DNA from: Neocallimastix lanati (nom. inval.)
Lineage: Eukaryota; Neocallimastigomycota; Neocallimastigomycetes; Neocallimastigales; Neocallimastigaceae
Direction of reading: 5' to 3'
Assembly (NCBI GenBank): GCA_016946835.1
Contig: JACVTC010000005.1
Span: 2,275,001 to 2,337,500, forward strand
Length of the DNA stretch: 62,500 bases
Every line of letters begins with the position of its first letter. Positions within the stretch are counted from its first letter, which is position 1. The notes beneath the pieces are model-generated. The model saw nothing but the letters and a program-made list of their open reading frames with translations. It did no database searches and was not told the DNA's origin. Positions 59,766-62,500 of the stretch are shown here, piece after piece. A program made the position numbers and the translations under genes.

Positions 59766-59766
59766 A
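59761..59766 (+). terminator. Candidate polyadenylation signal AATAAA
   Basis: AATAAA overlaps the TAA stop codon, and another A-rich cluster (A14 near 59806) follows. In DNA this AT-rich the hexamer is common by chance, so the real 3' end is not determined. Confidence 0.25.
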
Positions 59767-60082
59767 ACATATAAATGATAAAATAACTAACATATCAACA
59801 TGCATTAAAAAAAAAAAAAATCTATTCAATAATTATGATAATAATAATATTATTAATATTAATAATATTAATAACAAAAATTACTAACAATATTTAAATA
59901 TTTATATACAAATCATGATTACTATTAATATGATTTAACATAATACTAGTAATCAAGTAATTTAATCAGATTTAATATATATATTATAATATAATTTTAT
60001 TTTATTTCTTCTTTTTATTATAAAAAATATTTCTGATTTAAATTATAAATAAAATTAAAAAAAAAAAATAAAAATAAAAAAA

Positions 60083-60215
60083 GTAAAATAAAAATAAAAA
60101 AAGTAAAATAAAAATAACAAAGTAAAATAAAAATAACAAAGTAAAATAAAAATAACAAAGTAAAATAAAAATAAAAAAGTAAAATAAAAATAAAAAAGTA
60201 AAATAAAAAAAGTAA
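60083..60215. repeat. 19-bp A-rich minisatellite
   Basis: Units beginning GTAAAATAAAAATAA recur at 60083, 60103, 60122, 60141, 60160, 60179 and 60198, mostly 19 bp apart, with AACAA or AAAAAA endings. An A-rich tract follows to 60260. Confidence 0.9.
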
Positions 60216-60229
60216 AAATAAAATTATAA

Positions 60230-60262
<33 letters not shown>

Positions 60263-60311
60263 AAGTAAAATAAATAAATAAAATATATAAAATTAAAATA
60301 AAAAAAAAAAT

Positions 60312-60314
<3 letters not shown>

Positions 60315-60364
<50 letters not shown>

Positions 60365-60366
60365 AA
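60315..60366. repeat. (AAAT)n microsatellite
   Basis: About 12 uninterrupted AAAT tetranucleotides. No association with a gene is visible. Confidence 0.9.
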
Positions 60367-60513
60367 TAAAATTGAACATAATAATATTAAAATTGAATAA
60401 CTAAATAAAAAATAATGTTTTATTTAAAAATATGAATTAAATATTGTTTAAGTTATCACTAATTGTAATAATTTTAAATATAAATTTTATAATTATATTA
60501 CATTTTTATTTAC

Positions 60514-60587
60514 AGGGACGTACTATCATCTTTGATAGTGTTCCTTGTGGGGGTAACCCACCAATAAGTTCGCAGTACCGAACTGGT
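60514..60587 (+). ncRNA. GC-richer island with three adjacent stems, unknown
   Basis: An isolated GC-richer stretch in AT-rich DNA. On the plus strand it can fold as: stem 1, AGGGAC/GTTCCT closing ACTATCA-TCTT-TGATAGT (60514-60545, 2-nt bulge); stem 2, GTGGG-GGTAA-CCCAC (60547-60561); stem 3, AGTTCG-CAGTAC-CGAACT (60567-60584), extendable by an ACC/GGT pair. It does not fit a tRNA cloverleaf (no acceptor stem or T-loop) and I recognise no snRNA or ribozyme. The same bases also give an open frame, GRTIIFDSVPCGGNPPISSQ, right after an acceptor-like TTTACAG, so a stray exon is an alternative. Confidence 0.3.
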
Positions 60588-61485
60588 AGTTGAATTTCAA
60601 GTATTGCGCAATGAATACATGATTAAAGGAAATTTTATATTATAAGTTTTATGCACAAAGGTAATCATTATCTTGCAATATGGAGAAAATTATTTTGTGT
60701 GATTTTTTCACTTAGGAATGCTTTAATATTTTAATAGTAATTGCTAGATAACTTATGATTAAGAATTTGAATACAATTCCTTTGTATTTTATTGAATCTT
60801 GTAGTATTTTAATTCACATATATGAATCTTTTGTATATCAATTGTATATATTTATTAATGTAATTCCTTTGTAAGAGCTTGATTCACTCTAATTCTTATA
60901 GTATTTTATCTATCACTTTTCCCCCTCCAGGGATCCGTACGTTCTTTTTCTTTTTTTCAAACAAGAGGGGATAAGTTTAAAATTTTAAATTTAATTTTAT
61001 TGTTTTATTTATTCAAATTTAGTTTTTTTTTTTAAAAAAAAAAAAAAAATACTATTTTAAAAAATTTATTTTATAACAAATTTTTCTACACTTTATTACA
61101 AATTGTATCTTTTTTCTTTCTTATTTTACTATATCTTTTACTCTACATAATATAAATTTTTATATTTTCTCATATTATATTTCTTTTTTATTTTTAGCTT
61201 CAATATCTTTTTATTATTTTAAAATATTTTATTCTATTATTTATTTTTTAGAATATATATTATTCTCTTACTTAATTTTTATTAAATACATAATTTTTAC
61301 ATTAACCCTGTTCTTTTATTTTATTTTTCTTGTAAAATCAATTAATGTGAAACTATTATTCCAAAATATTCAGTAAAATTAAGTAATTATTTTATATATA
61401 TAAAAATATTGATATACATTTAGTATAAGAAATTAATAATTTGATATAAATTAAGTCAAATCCTCTTCTCAACAAAACTCTAATA
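60588..61485. other. Spacer before the LINE ORF, no gene seen
   Basis: Moderately AT-rich. CCCCTC at 60922-60927 can pair with GAGGGG at 60965-60970, around a GC-richer patch (GGATCCGTACG). The rest is A/T runs. It may be the 5' leader of the downstream LINE, but nothing shows that directly. Confidence 0.4.
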
Positions 61486-62310
61486 ATGGATGCCTCTTGC
61501 TTAAACAATACTATTCCCTTCCATCGTGGTTTGTACTGCTTTGGTAATCATATGAACAATTTCAGCCTTATTTTTGTCCGTAATCTAAAAGCTTGGCCTT
61601 CAAATAAAATAATGATGAAAATTATTAGCAAGATCCAAAACTACTTTGAAATTATTTTATATATTAAAAAAAAATTTTCTTCCAGGTATGGTACATACTT
61701 TATTATAAAGGTAAATAATCACAAAAATGATCTTGACTTTTTTAATGTCTTATACTTACTTAGAAAAGAAGTTCCTGTTACGTCAAAAATAATTTGGTCA
61801 CTATACAATAAACTCAGAAATAATGGTGAATCTAAGAAATCTAATAATATTGATGTTGAACTCAACCCTATGGTTAACACTTTTTTCTCAAACCATCTTA
61901 ACTCAAGTTCCTCTTTCTTTAACTTCTGTGTGAGTTGGAATATTAATGGATTGAATACCAAAAAAAGTGATATCATTTTATGGAACAACTCTATTTTTAA
62001 ACCTGTTTGTATCTGTCTACAAGAAACTGGTAAAAGTAAACATCTCCCGAAAGAGGTATCATTACCTTTAATTCCTCATTATAAGTCAGTTTTTCTTCGT
62101 GCTAATCCTAAAACACCTTGAATGAGAGGATTCTTTATCGGTATTCATTCTTTTGCTCTTTCTTCCAAGAACCTTTTTTTATATAAATATATTATCTCAG
62201 TTACTATCACTTCTTTTTGAAATCAAAATTGCACTATTGTAAGTATTTTCCTAGATCTTCTTGTATTGACCATATTATTTATAATAAAGTTTTTGCATCA
62301 CATATTAACA
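61486..62310 (+). mobile_element. LINE ORF start with endonuclease domain, broken
   Basis: The frame from ATG 61486 is open for 211 codons. After about 145 residues of unknown N-terminal sequence (with SSRYGTYFIIKVNNHKND, possibly RRM-like) it reads CVSWNINGLNTKK and then ICLQETGKS, the first motifs of the apurinic-like (exonuclease-endonuclease-phosphatase) domain of LINEs; the Asn of the first motif and the catalytic Glu of QET are present. A TGA at 62119 ends the frame. The reading continues in phase with MRGFFIGIHSFALSSKN, a second TGA near 62218, and after a shift SCIDHIIYNKVF, the late endonuclease motif with its Asp-His. The element decays into AT repeats near 62320 without an RT domain. 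Confidence 0.7.
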
Positions 62311-62411
62311 TGGCATCATTATGTGCTTCATTTTTTATTTTTTAGTTAAAATTCTAATATATATAAATATATATATATACATTTTTTTTCTATCAATTTA
62401 GTAGATTTATA

Positions 62412-62437
62412 TTAATAATAATAATAATAATATATTA

Positions 62438-62500
<63 letters not shown>
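62412..62500. repeat. (ATA)n/(ATT)n trinucleotide repeat, runs off the window
   Basis: AAT repeats at about 62412-62431 are followed by TATATTAATT and then uninterrupted ATT repeats to the last base. The two arms are complementary and could form a long hairpin. The right end is not in the window. Confidence 0.9.

Noticed and set aside
12060-58259. Epimerisation or methyltransferase domains between modules
   Set aside because: Each module is only 1083-1120 residues, which C, A and T fill completely. Whether some C domains are dual condensation/epimerisation types could not be decided by eye.
58260-59765. Thioesterase or reductase at the C-terminus
   Set aside because: No GxSxG motif or NAD(P)-binding Gly motif; the region follows C-domain landmarks to about residue 15840 and then becomes a Lys/Asn-rich tail.
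60514-60587. tRNA gene or HDV-like/hammerhead ribozyme
   Set aside because: No acceptor stem, anticodon arm or T-loop in tRNA order; no CTGATGA/GAAA core of a hammerhead and no HDV-type nested pseudoknot that I could draw.

Overview
The window reads as nuclear DNA of a eukaryote with an extremely AT-rich genome, most probably an anaerobic gut fungus (Neocallimastigomycota). The reasons are non-coding DNA made almost only of A and T with homopolymer runs of 15-46 bases, Asn/Lys/Ile-rich proteins with poly-Asn inserts, degenerate LINE and LTR retroelement fragments, and a large bacterial-looking nonribosomal peptide synthetase (NRPS). The organism assignment is inference; no rRNA or housekeeping gene is present to confirm it.

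Layout. Positions 1-4360: decayed non-LTR (LINE) retrotransposon fragments on both strands and a tandem duplication of about 902 bp. 4360-7340: AT-rich DNA with two short tandem repeats (78 bp x2; 54/48 bp x6). 7343-8870: a probable LTR-retrotransposon integrase remnant, then broken NRPS pieces on both strands, one of them duplicated as a 291-bp tandem. 8870-11385: AT-rich DNA without a gene, including a 46-T run. 11385-11620: an isolated GC-richer island with a coding-like but broken reading frame. 12060-59765: one uninterrupted reading frame of 15,901 codons, the only clearly intact gene. 59766-61485: microsatellites, minisatellites and a small GC-richer island that can fold into three adjacent stems (60514-60587). 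61486 onward: the start of a LINE ORF with an endonuclease domain, broken by stops, then a trinucleotide repeat running off the window.

The giant gene encodes a 14-module NRPS with architecture (C-A-T)x14 followed by a terminal condensation-like domain. I see no epimerase, methyltransferase, thioesterase or reductase domain. If it works colinearly it would assemble a chain of up to 14 units and release it through the terminal C domain. Module 1 is odd: its C domain has lost the catalytic His and its A domain has Asn instead of the Asp that normally binds the substrate amino group. The other A domains fall into a few near-identical families whose order is M1, alpha', beta, gamma, alpha, alpha', gamma, beta', beta', gamma, beta, beta, alpha'', M14. 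This shows growth by repeated internal duplication, with changes concentrated in the substrate pocket. The NRPS fragments upstream show that the same locus has also duplicated, inverted and lost such modules.

No phosphopantetheinyl transferase, transporter or tailoring gene lies in the window, so the synthetase is not in an evident cluster here. Pocket residues were aligned by eye to the GrsA Phe-activating domain and are provisional.
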